From: Cyrtodaria siliqua
Lineage: Eukaryota; Mollusca; Bivalvia; Adapedonta; Hiatellidae
NCBI GenBank assembly: GCA_037043455.1
Contig: JAWPHD010005547.1
Span: forward strand, 62,001-126,000
DNA length: 64,000 nucleotides
Reading direction: 5' to 3'
The translations under genes and the position numbers were made by a program. How positions within the stretch are numbered: the stretch's first letter is position 1; each line of letters begins with the position of its first letter. The notes beneath the pieces are model-generated. The model ran no database searches, was not told the origin of the DNA, and saw nothing but the letters and a program-made list of their open reading frames with translations. Positions 30,201 through 44,124 of this stretch are shown here, one piece after another.

Positions 30201-33200
30201 TTATACACTCATAAGGTATATGTGTGATAAAAATGAAGTACATGTCATTGTATACATCTTTCCGAAAGGCAATTCTTGTATAAGTGTGTTATATTTATTA
30301 CAATTTGTATTATTTATTGCATGAAATGCACGTTTACGTTCAAACACTTTGAATTACAAATGAGTAGGGCCACAATTTCTTAAACATTATTTACGGCACT
30401 ACCCATTACCATTTGAACAAGAAAGAAACATTATACTGGTGTGACTATGGTAAATATATAAGAAACAATGGATACGTAGAATAAATTTAAGTTTACCAAC
30501 ACAGGCGTAAACAGTTTAATCATAGTTTAATTGAAGAAAAAGAGTAAAGAAAAAGTAGGAAAAGAAAAAGACAGAAAACGTACTTTAGATACGAGTGCAT
30601 TCCAACACACTGATGAGTTTTTATACACTAGTTAAATTGTGTTGTGTATGCTATGTTTGTCCACCAATGTAGATGTTGAGGTTAGCATGTTTTAATATGT
30701 TCATGTCATTTACCGTCATTAATTCAAGTCAGGACTACACCACACCTGAGCCGAAGGCATCTCGTCAGCTACTTTGACCGCGCTTTGTCCGTCTACGTCC
30801 GTCCGCCGTCGTCTTTGCTTAATCGACTTCTTCTCAACAACCTGTTAGCCCTTTTCGGCAAATTTCACAGGGATAATCACTTGTTTGTTCGGCTTTCATA
30901 TTTATTAAATTAAGGTCAAGATTGTCCCGTTATTAAGTGTAGACGAAGCTGTAAAGCATCTTCTCATGAACCGCTTAACATAGTTCGATAGTTTTGATTG
31001 TTAGAGGCTAGACTATCAAGTCTGTTGAAATGAACAATCCAAGTTAAAACAGTGGCTCTGTCCGAGGATGCAAATAAGTAACTTGAGATGTTAGAAGAAA
31101 CTGTAAAAATATATTCTCAAGAGCCATTGTGCATATTATTCCTGCGGATATAACATGGCGGCGACTTATTTATTTACACTCTCCTATTTAACTGGGATGA
31201 CAATAGCGTAAGCGTAAGGTTTGTTGTATATTATAACCTCTTTTAAGTCTAAGTGTCCTTTCTCCTACTTTTCCAAGTGGCGATACTCCTGTTGTCAACT
31301 TTGCTAAAGGAAAAAAACGCAACTGAAGAATTTACCTATGTATTATATGTATTATATGTATGAGTGGTACATGGCTACATTAGACCTTTCCTTTCGGAAA
31401 AACAAGCTTAAAGGGACACACGGCAGTCTTGATTTTTTAAAAACTCACGGCGTCCCGTTAGTTTTTCTCTTCACTTGCATTTGTTCAATCATTAATAGTA
31501 ATTGTTAGAATAGTTAAAAGCAAATTATTTCTACATATTACTAAATTTTTATAATAGTGCATGAATAATATGTTTAAAAATTTGGTGAAATAATGAAGAA
31601 AATTGAAATCTCAATTTTTTATCTAATCATATGCAAGCAGTTTTAAAGTTAAAATGACGCATGATAACTAAATTGGGGAGCACATTTTAATGTTTGAATA
31701 AAACTCAAGATTGCCATGTGTCCCTTTAAAGCACCACATAACACAACAAACGTTTTCCCTTCAAAGTTTCATTATTCATTATGGTGGCTGATTTCTGCCA
31801 TGTTGTCTTTTCGTTATGTCCCCGCGAAAAGACGACAGAACGAAACGACGACAGGACGAACAGACGACAAATACAGCCCGAAAAGACGACAGAACACAAC
31901 GATACAATACGAAGTGTGGATACCTCAGCCTGGAAAAGACGCCATTTGATATTGTCGTCTTTTCCTTATTTCAGTGTGGCCTTCTGTGGTCTTTTCGCTT
32001 CTAGTCTCTGTCGTCTTTTCGTTTCGTCGTTATTTCGTCCTTTCGTTCTGTCGTTTTTTCGTTCTGACTTCTTTTCGCCTTCCGGTTGTCATGCGCGTTT
32101 CAGTCATTGCGGCCATTTCATGGTGACTACAAGAAGTCGGGACGATTTTGAACTGTCGCGGAATCGGGTAAAACCGACAGGGAGTGTGCATACCTTATGT
32201 CCAATAAATACTGAACGAAGGGTTACTAGTTCTTTTGAATCGTTTATATAAACGCAGAATGGTCATCATAATTATATTGATCACTAGTCTTGTGTAAGTA
32301 TAAACATATAATTATGTTTTGTCGAATAACAGTAATAAATTGTATTGATTCTGCAACTCATTTATTAGTTTTTGCCACCTTATATAATGCATATTGAACT
32401 GATAATTATATGTCTTAATCTTAATCAGTTTTTTTAAGGTGTCAAGATTTAATTGCAATGTATATATTACATAGACAGGGAATATTAAATTAGTTCATAT
32501 TTAGTTGTTTATGACCGTAACCTTGCTGTATGATGTTGCATAATGATGCCAAATACATATGTAAAGTTACAGTTCATTATGTAAAATAGTTTCGGAGACA
32601 AAGCTTACATACAAACTTCAACCGGGCAGAGGCGACGATCAAGTGATGACAATTGCTGTTTTTTTTCAGTCGAGATAATTACATTTTACATGTTAAGAAC
32701 GTGTTGATGTGTTACCTCCTTTCTTGGCTTTTATATTACATATGTTATATATATAGATCTAAACTGTAACCGTATTAGTATCAACTGGATACATTACACA
32801 ACTATTTTAAATAGAATATTGCATTTATAGAACAATCTAATATTAGGGTATAACATTTATTGACTTCCAAATGAACAATTATGTTAGCAAATGTATGAGT
32901 CACGTACATGTTTAAACAGTTCCGTATATATATATATTAAACAAATTCTTAGTTATGTTTACTATACCATCTTACATTGATATATATAAGGTATAATCAT
33001 TGTGTTGTCTCTCTATTAAAAATGGTGAAATAATTAGCAAAATATATGACAAGAGAGGTGATTTTAATTTTGATATTGTTAATTATCCACATGTATCCCC
33101 ATTTAGATGGGGATGTTCCCCGAGCAACTTCTTATAGGGTATTATGGGGTCTATGCGTCTCAACGTATTCGTTTTTCTAGAGCTTGTACTCCAGTGCAAC

Positions 33201-36200
33201 TATACCACATGACCTATGATGTCATTATTCCTATTCTTGAAGAAAAAAATGTAAACATTCGCCCATACTTAAAGCTTCAGAGTGCGATAATATTTTTTAT
33301 TTCTTAATCATTTTCTACGGAAGAAGGTGCATTTGAACGCAAACAATGTACGCTACGCTCAACTGATGTTCTTTTTATGTGAAAGTTGGTACTTTTCGAA
33401 AACACTTTGGAAAACTTCTGAAAATGCACCAGAAATAATTTGCTAACCCTTGAAGCGTACTTTAATTTTGCACATATTATGAAAACCATCCATGCATATA
33501 CCCTGTTTTTATCACGAAAACTTCCCCATTATTATTTCACGTCAGGTAAGTGTAGGGGTTTTGCGTTAAAGAACCAGTTCGCCAGAATTAATGAATTGTT
33601 AAATTATGCTATTCCGTGAAAAGAAATATAGAAAGATCGGACAGGGAAAGTAGCATTCAAGGAGGACAGTCAACCAGAAAACACAGAAACAAACACGCAA
33701 ACAGACAAACAAGAAGGAAAAAGCAATAATAAATGCAAACGACATCACAAACACAAAAGGGTTGACAATAGGCCTACCGCCTTGGAACGGTCAGTGGCAA
33801 AGTAGGCCACTGGGGGTTTAAACCGATTCTAGGGTGCACCAAACCTCACACTTACCCTACTGTCGTCCTATTAAAACAGGACAGTGTAAATAAAGAAATC
33901 CCCGCCATGATCTAATCTCTAACAAACAAGGCAGCATCAATAGTCAATATAAGTAAAATACAAATATGCTCGTGTAAATATAATATAAAAAAACAATAGC
34001 ATAGAAAGCCACAATGAAGGTACTCAATGACATGACAAAAGCCAGAGCAGTAAGAGAATAAACCATTAAGGGCACGACAAGAAAGATCATAGACAAACAT
34101 CAAGTCGATTTTTTTTATGCTCAATCGTGAAGTCATTTATTGTTGTCAATTATCTACATCTTCATTGAAATCCTATACAAAGAATAAAGTGTTTTAATGA
34201 AGGAATTTTTTTATTAAAAATACTAGATAATGATTTCCGAAATTTACTACTATATTTTTTGTTAGGAATATATACAATTTAGTTATATTCATATGAGTCA
34301 TTTTGAAAAATAAAGTTAAATCTATTTGACTCAAATGCAATTGTTCGACGACTTTTAATTTGATCAAGCTTATACATTTTAACCTTAATAGTGTTAATCA
34401 TTGGAAAAGAAATGGACAAGTAGCATAAATAGCTTGTTTCTTAATTTACATTTAAGTATGTCAATTAACCTAAATATAGTATTTTGTTTTTCATAATCGT
34501 TGTGGCGCGTTATTTGTTTCAAGGGAGTATTTTCTTTGATTATTGTACAAAGTATTGCATGTTTCTAAATTTGAAATTTGACACGAATAAGGATTAAGTG
34601 ACTTTTAATGTTGTTTTTAACATTTTATTACAAATATCAAGTGTACATAAATTTATTTGACACACAATACAGATGTGATTGTTACGATCTCATACAAGTG
34701 TCATTTGTAATAATACCTTTCTGCTCTCTATTAAGAATGTAGTCATACTTGGAATGATTATACAATATAACGTATTGCTAAGTACCACTGAGTAACCTAT
34801 AGTTCAAAACATTTTCTGAATCACATTCCATCTTTTTTAATAATATTACCTTTTTCTAAGGGGTATATATTGAGAACAATTCAATATTTCTAAATCTTTT
34901 AACTTGTTCTATATACACAGCGTAGATTGGAAGACATTTTCTCAATTTAATTCTAACAAAATATTACATTCTTTCTTTAGATGACCGAAGCTCTATAAGA
35001 ATATTTCTGGAAAAGATGCAATCGTAAAATAACTTTAGAATTATCACAAAAAGTACACAGTTCGGTTTCAGACATTTCACATTTATGTATTTGGTAAAAA
35101 TAATTCTATGTAAAGTTTTGAATTGCAAAGATTGGAGGTATGTATACATGGTATAGTCTACTGAAACAAATGTTTGTTTATATAATGTATTCCAATCCTC
35201 AAAATTTAAGGTTATGTCCAAATCTGTTTCTCATTTGTTTTGGAAACTACTAGGTGATTCGACGACTGACTTCAAAAACTGAGGATTAAACATCTGATTT
35301 ACTTGTTTGACAATTTTTAGTTTTATAACCATTATCGTCAACAGTGTCTATAAAAATATCCCACGTTTACATAGATCATGATGAAAGAACGAAGTATTAT
35401 TGAATTTTATTTCCTGTATCTTGCCCAAGACGGTATCACATTTCTGCAAAAGCTATTCATATGATCGCCTGCTTTTATAAAACCGTCTTTATGTAGATGC
35501 CAAACTTTATATCCTCCAATTTTTTCCAAATCGTCTAAAATAAGTGTTTTCCATAGCGTAAACTTTTCAGGGTTTAGAATATTTTTAATCCAACTTAATT
35601 TAAGTGAGTGATTGAATTATTTAGTATGTGGAATTTTCACATTACAAGGTCCCGCCTTAATTTCATTAAGTGATGGGAAAGCATATATTAGCAGGATTTT
35701 ATAACGTATATTTCGACAATAAAACATGTTTAAAAACATTTTTCGCTGGACAAATGCGATAAACAGTTTAAAATTACCTATTAAATGTTTAACTTTTACA
35801 ATATGCATACTCTTCAAGCTGAAATGAAGGTTTTATTGTATACCCCCAGCTAAACCCGTTTATGCTTCTTGGGAAGGGGTTGGGTGGCGTATGAAAGATA
35901 ATACTCGGACCACGTAATGACCCTCTTCGACTATATTTATCATAATAAGATTTTATCAGGTTTATTTGACGAAAAAAATATTAAACATCCACGTATGCAT
36001 GTCGCGATAAACATATTCATGGGGTGGGGGGTGGGGGTGGGGGGGTGGGTCTGGCCACACGGTGAAACAATGAATAAGAATTGGCAAGGCAAGAGTTTTT
36101 AAAGCAGTTCTTTTTCCTATAAGGGACAAGTTTCTAAACGATCAATCATTAACTAGCTTTTTTATTTTCTCAAGTTTATTTAGGTAATTATGAACAGTAT

Positions 36201-39200
36201 AGTTATCATTTTGTAAATTGTATTCTATACCTATACGTTTTACCGAACCCATCTGATTTTCGCCCAGTGGTATCAGAGATGTTGTTTAAATGTTTACGAT
36301 GACGACGGAAGACAACAGCGACGGACGAAAAAAAAATGAAAATTGACAACACAAAAATAACTACACGGTTTAGCATAAAATAATCGCCTTCAAGGATTAG
36401 CCGAACTGGTTCTTTGACCCAAAACCCTTACGCTTACCTAATGTGAAATAATATTGTGGGAGTTTTCGTGATAAAAATGAGGTATATGCATGGATTTTGT
36501 TCATAATATGCGCAAAGTTAAAGAACGCTTCATGAATTAGCAAATTTGTTCTGGTGAATTTTCAGAAGTTTTCCAAAGTATTTTCATAATGGACAAATTT
36601 TTACAAATAAATAATATCAGTCTAGGGTAGCGTATTTTTTTTGCGTTCGAACGCGCTTTCTTTTTTGGTTAAAAATAAAAAATATTATCGCACTCTGGAG
36701 CTTTCAATGTGGGTGAATGTTTACATTTTTTTCTTCAAGACTTAGCAATAATGACGTCCAAGGTCATGTGGTATAGTCACCCTGTACTCGAGTTGAGGAC
36801 TTTAATATTCGTAATCATTGTATACATGTAAGTAAAAAGCTACTCCATCAGGGCTACCGTTACCATACTCTACAAACATCGCGGCGTATCGATTGTAAAA
36901 AATACAATACACCTAATTAACCATGTAATTATGGATATTTTTTAAAAATGATGGTTAAATGTTTATCTATATCTCCTGTAAAAACGTTCGTCATAAAATG
37001 CAACATAATGTATATAATCGTTGACAATGTTTGTATGTATGTTTTAATTTCATCAGTGTTCCGAAGATAAATTGTTTAATTTGTTGTTGTATGATTGATT
37101 TAGAAATAATCCTATGTTTCCTATCCGTCCATTTCAATACAAACATTGTCTGTAAATACGAAGAACCAAGGTTTGCAGCTTTATCTTATGTCGTACGAAG
37201 TTTTCCATCTACTAATCACTTTTCCTCTTTGCAACAAGTATATAACAAAATAGTACTTGGACAGAGTATATAAGGTTTATATAAAATGCCATACGTTTAA
37301 ACATTCTTTAAATACATTTGAAATTAAATGCATATGCACCTATCTCACCGTTACTCTTTCCATGTAATTTGAATGCTACATGTATATTTTCTGTTAGATT
37401 CAGCCTTCCCGAGACATTATTAAAAAGGAAGGCTGGCAATGGTGTTAGACTTTTATCTATATCTCCTTTAAAATTTTCGTCATAAAATGCAACATCATTT
37501 ATATAATCGTTGACATTTTTTGTGTGTATTCAGATCACGCACGCAGAGGTAAGTACATTTTTTGATTAGTATTCCGAAGATAAATTGTTTAATTTGTTGT
37601 TGTTTGATTAATTTAGAAATATTCTAAAATATTCTCGTAAACTAATGCGACTGTCCTACTTCCGACGTCTGTGGCACGTCCGTCGTCCACCATTGTTTTA
37701 AAGTTTTCTTTCTCTGAACCCTTATTATATTTATGTTAAAATCAATTCTAGTTTCATATAAATGAGTGACTTGTGATAAAGTCCATATTAGTTTCTACAC
37801 ATAAGGTCGATTTGCTGGCCAGGATGAAGCCGATACTGAAATTACTCTACCTTAAAAAAAGAGTATGATAATGGACCTTTGGAAACGGCCGAGCACGACA
37901 CATACGAAATATTGCAGTCTCTGTTTGATTGAGACTGTTCATGAGCGGTAGTGAAATATGCTAGCTACCGCTCACGCCCTCTAGCCCCGGGTTGAGCAGA
38001 ACTCAATATTCATAAAATCAGTAGTACAAAATGTTAACCATCTTGAAGATGGCATGCATATGTCGGTGGACATGGAGTATACTGCTTCCCCATGTCGTAC
38101 GGCGTATGGTCCCAGTATCTAATAAAATTAAATGCCCGAAGAGCGAAATAAACATAATGGAATTTAGTTGGGAGCAGCGGTTATGAAGCCTGCGTATCAC
38201 CATTAACAGCCAAAAGACTAGATTAAAAAGCAGACAACATATTCTATGAGTGGTTAAACAATACCCTGAGCCTTTTATCGGCCGGAGTAGTGGAACCACC
38301 GAATCAAAATTTAAGTAAGAAAACAAAGAAAATTTGAAATGTATCACCGATAACTAAATATAAGTATCGGGCTCAGCGATCTCCAAAGATCGAATGAATA
38401 ACAGTACTGATTGCAAGCGCGGGGAGACGTTTTACTGCCGCCACACTGCACAAGCAACGCCACTGTGCTATAAAAAAAGAGTATGATAAACGGCCGAGCA
38501 CGACACATACGAAATATTGCAGTCAGTTTGCTCATGAGCATTAGTGAAATATGCTAGCTATCGGTCACGCCCTCTAGCCCCTCGTTGAGCAGAACTCTAT
38601 ATTCATAAAATCAATATTTCAAAATGTTAACACATATCTCAAAGATCAAGATACCTACATACACGTTTTTTCCACAGAAATTAACTGTAAATTCTAGGCT
38701 ATCAATTAAAAAAATGACCATATCCCGGTATTATATGTTTTGTACATTATTTATATAGAGATAAATAGCAAGGTCTATAAATTCTTCTTTCCGAAACTGT
38801 TACACCAATGGCGTTTATTGTTTTCATGTTGAACATAATTGACGCGGAGAATCAATGATGCGACTGGGGAAAATACAACTTATCCTAGTGTCCAAGTTGT
38901 TGTCTTTAAAGATAATATCGAAAACGCAATAACAAATAACGTAAACATGTTCTCCGAACTGTTGTTCTTTGCAAAAGATCGCCAAATCAAATCCTAGACT
39001 ATCACATTTGTTTAAACAATAGAGGAATAAAACAAACTGGCTCTGACCTGTGTGTCTAAAATTTGTATATCGGTTGACTGTTGATAATTTGACATCCGCT
39101 CTATAAATATGCAAACTAACACCGTGTAATTACATTGAACAATGAACGACATTTCTAATATGGGTTTTTATAAAACTCGTTCATAGCGTGTCCGTGGCCG

Positions 39201-40666
39201 AGGGTATATCGACGTTGCATTGTAAACCTTCTCGCCTCTCACCGCAGCGGGTTCGAATCCCACTTGGAGCTCGACTTGTATGTGACAAATTGTCGATTCT
39301 TACGGATGACGGTAGGTGTACAGCATTGGTTCTACCCAGGAAAAGTGGGTTGTCTGCGTCCACCAAAAATAATCTAAAAGTCGACCGTCATCAATAACCT
39401 GAAATGTGTTGAAAATGACGTAAAACAACATACAAACCTAATCAAGATATTATTTTAATTTAATTTCACAAACCCAAATTGTAATTATATTTCCTGTAAA
39501 TTCTTTTTTCTTTTAGTGGGTCATAAAATATCGCATATATAACGTTCAACATGAATATACTCATTAAATCCTTCTATTACGAATGACAATTCATTTTTCA
39601 AAATTACATTAATGAGTTACATGTTTTCCATAAACAATTGAGCGGCCACAATAGCGATTTTTGTGATGTGTTTTATATTTGCATACTTTTCATTAAACGT
39701 TTTTTTTTCTAAAGCGTCCATTACATACACAAACAGAGCACATTCATCTTATTTTGATAACAATTACATATATACTGCAGACAAAGTGTCATACTTATTA
39801 AACAGCTCATGCGCTTTATTCTATTGTGTTAAAGGGACACATGGCGAACATGAGTTACATTCAAGCATTAAAAAAGCATCTCGGTTATTAATCTTGCCTC
39901 ATTTTGACTTAGGACCACATGCATAGGATCAAACACTAACTTGAGATTTCAACCCTCTTTCATATTCTATCAAATGTGCAAGCATACAACTGATGCATTA
40001 TTATCAAAGGTGAGTAATATGTAAAATAAATATGCCTTGAACTATTTAAACACGTAATATTAATGACTGAAAGTATGCAAGTCATATTGAAGACCAGCAG
40101 GGCGTTGTGAGTTTTATACTAATTAAGATTGCCGAGTGAGTGGGACTTACAATTAACTCAGTATATGCATACAGTATGTTAATCGTTACTATTTTAATTA
40201 GTATGGATGTTGCATCGGTGGTTCAACGCCTGTTTCGTTTCATCGGTGAAACGAAACAGGCATTGAACCTCCGATTCAACCTCCATCGCTCGGATTGTAA
40301 ATTACGTAGGCTTGCCAGGTCGCCAGCTCCTGTTCAGAAGGCCACACGTTCAACGACTTGTCTCTGACATGCATTTATTCCGACAGTTTCGACAGAATGC
40401 TCTGTCTTTCTCAAAAAATGTTGCTAAATGAACATATAGTTACAGATATGTTTATACGAAGTTACGTCATTACGTCCATAAGGACTCACGACGATTTTAG
40501 CGCCAACAGAGACGTTGACTTTACTTCCCGCGTACATGGCAAATTAATATGTAAAGTGACAATGACCTATTCAAATTAAATTTCAACCTTTGATTATGTT
40601 TTAGCATGTTCAGTTATTTCATCATAACATAATAGATAAAGTAAATGTTTCTAATTAATAATAATC

Positions 40667-40698
<32 letters not shown>

Positions 40699-40710
40699 TA
40701 CAGCAATAAC

Positions 40711-40745
<35 letters not shown>

Positions 40746-43700
40746 TAATAATAATAATAATAATAATAACAACAATAATAACAACAATAATAACAACAAC
40801 AATAGTAACAATATTATAATCAATATCATCATCACCACCATAACTACCACTACCACACTCACTATCATCACTATCTGGGAAATCATCACCCAATCTACAA
40901 CACACTCATCGTCACTACAAATAATAATAATAATAATAGTAGTAATAATAATAATAATAATAGTAGTAAAAATAATAATAATAATAACAATACACATCAA
41001 ATGGTGTAGTAATCATAAAAAAATGTAAGTCATTCTAGATCAACAATATTTATAGTTTATATGGGTGTTCCGATTATAAAGGCAGCTTAACTATTCCTTT
41101 TTGTTTAGGGCGGGATAATAGTTGTTTTCAACTCTTTCATCCAAAATCTTTCTGTAGCAGTTCTATATATATACGCATTTTCCCTAACCTTTTCTGTAAC
41201 AATAAAGCTAAAGTCTTTAATGCTGTGTCCATGAGCGTTAAAGTGTCTGCTGATGGGATCAAAGGTACCTTTTGTTCGGATCTTGGAAAGGTGGTTTTGC
41301 ATATGTGTATACATTTTGCATACGTATATATATATATTACGTTTAAATTTGTATATGCTGTCTCCACTTTTCCACATTGTATGAAGATATAATGTTTTTG
41401 GAAACATATTTAGAAATGGGTTTTGCTTTTGCATATTTTGCTAATATATAAACAATTTGGCTTTCATGATAATTTTGCTCAAAGTGATATCAAATTTATT
41501 ATTTTCAAATAAGATATCTGTTTCTGCCCAAATTGTCAAAGTTATATTACTTTTATTTCTAATGATTTCTGCAAGATAAGACCAAAACTGTTTAACAACT
41601 TCACAAATCCAAAACAAGTGATGGATGTTTTCAGGTAAAATATTCCAAAAGCTGCACATACTATTATCTAGAATGTTCATTTTTGTTAATAAATAGTTAG
41701 TTCCCAGAATTCTATGGTTGATTCTATGTTGTAACGGTATTGCGTAAATTGTTTCGAAATTATGGTTAGGTACAGTTAAATGTCAATCTTATCTAGACTT
41801 CCATTTTATTAATGACTGGGGTATATATGTTTTTTACCAGATCATAAATGAATCTATATCCTTTAGTGTGTTTTTGGATTAGTGTTAGGATAAGAGGTAG
41901 TAATTGGTTTGGACTGTTATCGTATAAACATGATAAAGTAGTTTCTAATACATGTAGCAGTTATAAGACCTTCATATTCTACGAAATTAGACCTTATGTC
42001 ATGTCGACTATTGAATTCTCTGTAAGATTAAAGGTTTCCATTTGTGTTTCAAAGATCATTGATTGAAAACATTCCTCCTTCGTACCTACTTCTATAGAAA
42101 ACGCTTAAACCTCCGACCTTAATATCTGGATTACTAGTATGCTATAAACTATCAGCGTGAAATTGAGACGTGTTCAGTAAGTATTTTATAACAGGAAACT
42201 TCCAATATCTTTCCAAAAGTGACTACGCATTTTATATAAATTTCGATTGATAAAATCACTCCCAAAATAAACTACATCTGTGAAAATGGGGCATATTTTT
42301 TTCACTGAGTTTATTTATTTTTTGGAAAATTCTGCGAAACCAAGTCGTTTTTAAAGCTGACATAAATTGTTCAATATTGATCAGTCTTAGTCCGACAAAC
42401 TTATGGTCTTGTATTATAAAGGTTCGCTTTATTTAATCTATTTATTCCAAAGAAAGTTTTTAAACATATTTTGAAGAAGTTTGCTTTTATCAGTTGATGG
42501 GTTGGGGATTTCTATTATCAAATGATTACATTTTGATAGTACAGGGCTTTTTAGAACCACGTTTTCCCAAACGAGTAAGTATTCTTTTAGAACAACTTGC
42601 AAGTAATTATTTCCTCTATTTTAAGGTCATAATTTATATTTATCCTTAAATTCAGGTTTGTTGAGAATTTAAGCCCTAGTACTGTGAAATTGACTTTTAC
42701 ATAACATAATTGTATTCTGCACATAACTTTGTTACACTACCTTTTGTCGATCTAAACCAGATAACTTTTGTTTTGTCAGCATTTATATTAAGGCCGGAGA
42801 TTGTGCATACACGTTTTAATGTTAGTAGGGTGTGTAGAGTTGATTCTTTGGAGAAATCTAGAGTCAAACTGATACATGTATCATCAGCATATCGTGATAC
42901 AAAAAACTCAGTAGTATCTGTATGAATACCTTTACTTTTCGGATAATTTCTTAGCAGCAAAGGTAATACTACTGCACACAGAATGAAGCGGTAGGGTGCA
43001 ACGAATCTCCTTGACGACAGTCTCTTTGTAGGTAGAACCAGTCTGACATATGGACATTAACAATGACACATGACTCTATATTGTGGTTAAAAATACTCCG
43101 TAAATCATTCTATTACGGATGCCAAGCCATTGTTTTTCAGATATATAGAATTTGTATGTGCAAATGGTACTCTGTAATTGTTTTGTTTTTTATTATGATT
43201 ACTAGGACCGGACAGCAAACAGCAATACCCAATACCGGGTAAGTACAGCACGTTTTCCCATAATAATGCATATCAAGAACGAAATTTAAAAACAAACAAA
43301 ATATGCATGCCATTTCCATTTATCCTTCTCATAGAAGTAACAACTACAACACATTCGTGAAAAATATGTATAAATTTAATTGGTATAAGCTACTGAAAAC
43401 GAAGAATGGCGAGGCTCTGTTTTCGTGCCGAGCCTAATAAACTTGATAGTAAAAGTCACTGACATAATATTCTGTTTATCATGTTGATTTATATCCACAT
43501 TTTCTGTATGAATTACTATCATTATCTATCTCTCAGAATGTTACGCTTATCGAGGACGCCGCCATGTCTGTTTTTTTTGTGTTTTTTTATGATGTCAGAT
43601 AACGTTACGTACACGACGTCAGATAATGTTACGTACAATAAACGCCGAGGAATTCCTCATTGATTTGCTTTATTGGTCAGTGCCTAATAAAGCAAAATGT

Positions 43701-44087
43701 ATTAGGTCACCCCTTATTAGGCAGAAAAGTGCAGATCTGCATGATAAATATATATCGATAAATATACGTCTTCAGAATTCATGCGATAAAAAAAATGATT
43801 GCCCGGAACGGAATTTGAACCATAGACGTTGCGCATGTATGATGTACGTTTATCCACTTGACCACTGCTATTTATTGATGTCTTGTTACATTTTTAACAC
43901 TACATAGGCATTACGTAATAACTAGCGCACACACAACTCATCAAGCGCTAAATAACAAGTCGAGATATGGTTGTTTGAGGCGGAATATTAATTTCATATT
44001 GACAACATATAATATTACACCAGGCAATGTTAATTTACACGTGCGACAAGATGGACTATATATTTATTGATTCATCTTGAGTTGCCT

Positions 44088-44124
<37 letters not shown>

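Noticed and set aside
33547..33553. CAG|GTAAGTG as a further bait exon border
   Set aside because: It lies in the inverted repeat near the Penelope-like remnant and no in-phase acceptor gives an open segment.
37400..37435. Possible exon after TTCTGTTAG
   Set aside because: Phase 1 reading hits TAA within nine codons and no donor follows.
39993..40009. Segment before GTGAGT as an exon
   Set aside because: In the required phase it meets TGA.
40645..41028. Asn-rich 127-codon frame
   Set aside because: Product of the (AAT)n repeat; the opposite strand is equally open.
43626..43907. Repeated frames 'SPLIRQKSADLHDKYISINIR' in each tandem unit
   Set aside because: They overlap the minus-strand tRNA-like module and recur only because the unit is duplicated; no family or codon signature.
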